From HGM11367 sp964600435 (GTDB taxonomy: Bacteria; Bacillota; Clostridia; Christensenellales; UBA1242), in NCBI GenBank assembly GCA_964600435.1, contig CAZRJB010000026.1:1-6074 (forward strand): 6,074 nt of DNA, written 5' to 3'. The translations under genes and the position numbers were made by a program. Under the pieces are notes generated by a model. It searched no databases. It saw nothing but the letters and a program-made list of their open reading frames with translations, and was not told where the DNA came from. Positions 5,112-6,074 of this stretch are shown here, in pieces. Each line of letters starts with the position of its first letter. The first letter of the stretch is position 1.

Positions 5112-5861
5112 TTAAAATTTATCTTCTTGCTTTTTTTGTTTTTCTTTTGGAATGATAACAATTGGTTTTGTAACTTTAAATGCCCAATCAAACTGACTTT
5201 CGTTAATAGACATAATAGTTTTGCAATTTTTCGAAATAAGAGAATCTAAATTTTCAAATTCTTTTAAATACACTTCAGGATTGCTCTCAAGCTTTATTGT
5301 TATGCTCTGAACCTTGTATTTACGTTTTGTTTCAAAATTTTTGGCGGTTTTGTTTTCTAGAGCAATGCGAGTTCTCATTCCTGTTCCGCTAATAAGTTCA
5401 TATATTTGAGCCTGAATTGCAACTTCTATGGTTGGAACAGAACTGTTGATTATGTTTTCTAGGTCAATGGAAAACTGATTGGAGTAAAGCGATGTGATGC
5501 CGTCTTTAATATAAAAAGCATGGTCTGAAATTTTGTCAGTATGGCCAACTTTGTGAACAAAAACCCCTTTTTTTAACTTGTTTAACATTTTAGAAAGCGA
5601 TGCACTTGTTTCAACTTTAAAAAACACATTTTTGCCTTCTTCAAAGCGCGATAAAATTACACCCGCTTTTGTTAAAAGATGTGCAGGAGTGTCAAAATAT
5701 GTTTCTTTGCAAAAATCAGCACCAACATAATTCATTTTTTGAAACTTAAGCCCAGAAGCAAAGTCCAAAAAGTTTTTAAATGCCTTTTCGTCTAATGTTT
5801 CATATTTTTTTGTTGTTTGATTATTGATTTGTACATAGTAACCCAAAACATTGTCCCCCAT
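5112..5861 (-). CDS. CYTH-like (triphosphate tunnel fold) protein, probably divergent
   Basis: CYTH proteins form a beta-barrel tunnel that binds triphosphates; members include adenylate cyclases, thiamine triphosphatases and inorganic triphosphatases. In this 249-residue product, ETYFDTPAHLLTKAG (53-67) followed by VILSRFEEGKNVFFKVE (68-84) closely matches the family block YxDTPxxxLxxxGxxLRxR...xxTxK. A later alternation of Lys/Glu strands (KYKVQSITIKLES, 181-193) would form another barrel wall. The N-terminal ExExK signature is absent; the corresponding stretch reads VQINNQTTKKYETL (10-23), so catalysis is doubtful. There is no signal peptide, and the C-terminus is a lysine-rich tail. The start is uncertain. 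The ATG at 5861 has no good ribosome binding site, whereas GGGGGA (5859-5854) is seven bases before an in-frame TTG at 5846, giving 244 residues. No substrate can be named. It faces ypeB convergently and is probably unrelated to germination. Confidence 0.6.
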   Translation of the reverse strand: MGDNVLGYYVQINNQTTKKYETLDEKAFKNFLDFASGLKFQKMNYVGADFCKETYFDTPAHLLTKAGVILSRFEEGKNVFFKVETSASLSKMLNKLKKGVFVHKVGHTDKISDHAFYIKDGITSLYSNQFSIDLENIINSSVPTIEVAIQAQIYELISGTGMRTRIALENKTAKNFETKRKYKVQSITIKLESNPEVYLKEFENLDSLISKNCKTIMSINESQFDWAFKVTKPIVIIPKEKQKKQEDKF

Positions 5862-5997
5862 AAAAACTTATATATTTAATTTTAACAATATACAAAATTT
5901 TAAGCAAGCAATTTTTAAACATTTCAATGCCAAATTATGTTTACTTTTTAACAATATTTCGCCAATTTCCTTTTTTTAAAATATTGTTGTTTGCACT
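5862..5997. other. AT-rich spacer upstream of the CYTH-like gene
   Basis: This should hold the promoter of the CYTH-like gene. Several TA-rich -10-like sequences are present on the minus strand (TATATT, TAAAAT, TATATA), but none has a good -35 at 16-18 bases. A plus-strand frame beginning at the ATG in 5928-5930 is open for about 39 codons but has no ribosome binding site and an implausible composition. Confidence 0.4.
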
Positions 5998-6072
5998 TTA
6001 TCCACAAACACCTCCATGCCCATGTTTGCTTCGATATTTTAAATAATTTAAAAAAATGTTGGCAAAAACCCC
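5998..6072 (-). CDS. Possible C-terminal fragment of a minus-strand gene entering from the right
   Basis: One minus-strand frame is open from the right edge to a TAA at 5998-6000 and would end FANIFLNYLKYRSKHGHGGVCG. That is a hydrophobic stretch, a basic turn, then a His/Gly/Cys tail, plausible for the end of a small membrane protein. A second minus-strand frame is also open here, for about 40 codons, but gives a Trp/Cys/Lys-rich product that looks non-coding. The call rests on composition only. If real, this gene could be co-transcribed with the CYTH-like gene. Confidence 0.25.
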   Translation of the reverse strand, partial: GVFANIFLNYLKYRSKHGHGGVCG

Positions 6073-6074
6073 AA

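Noticed and set aside
4694..5155. Frames overlapping the end of ypeB on both strands (75 and 81 codons)
   Set aside because: They are shadows of ypeB, and the plus-strand one runs across the inverted repeat. No conserved pattern is visible.
5959..6045. Micro-frame with GGAGGTG before a GTG (6005) encoding about nine residues on the minus strand
   Set aside because: Despite a good ribosome binding sequence, the frame stops after nine codons (an ATG upstream adds only six more), and nothing supports expression.

Overview
The window is AT-rich DNA (roughly 30% G+C by eye) from what is almost certainly an endospore-forming Bacillota, most likely an uncultured clostridial lineage. The evidence is a clear spoIIR, a clear sleB-ypeB pair, a MurG of the low-G+C Gram-positive type (RGDQ motif), AT-biased codons, and a tRNA with encoded CCA. 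No species can be named from the sequence.

Layout, left to right. Positions 1-83 hold the possible tail of a plus-strand gene and a strong bidirectional terminator. murG is on the minus strand (134-1192). About 880 bases of accessory-looking DNA follow (1193-2074). They contain weak terminator-like hairpins, a triplet of TTTCGGAC repeats (1425-1472), and a two-gene minus-strand mini-operon: a 58-residue DUF4177-like protein and a 28-residue remnant resembling the start of an XRE-type regulator. That operon has a good promoter and strong ribosome binding sites. A second repeat pair (CCTTTCGTCC, 1890-1927) follows, then a minus-strand structured RNA segment ending in a 17-bp intrinsic terminator. 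This segment lies directly downstream of tRNA-Ala(UGC) (2075-2151, minus), which has its own TTGACA promoter.

Positions 2295-5007 form a plus-strand forespore block: spoIIR, with a plausible sigma-F/G-type promoter and a terminator overlapping its stop codon; then sleB and ypeB as a tight two-gene operon. SpoIIR is the forespore-to-mother-cell signal that triggers sigma-E activation. SleB and YpeB are packaged in the spore and degrade cortex at germination. The block therefore joins an early and a late step of forespore biology. An 18-bp perfect inverted repeat separates ypeB from a convergent minus-strand gene for a CYTH-like protein that lacks the usual N-terminal ExExK signature. The right edge holds a possible C-terminal fragment of another minus-strand gene.

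The core genes are ordinary. The less ordinary material is the 1370-2074 region: a small cassette bounded by short repeats that look like insertion-sequence ends, and a structured RNA segment whose base pairing is complete on only one strand. I see no CRISPR array, transposase, reverse transcriptase or recognisable defence system.
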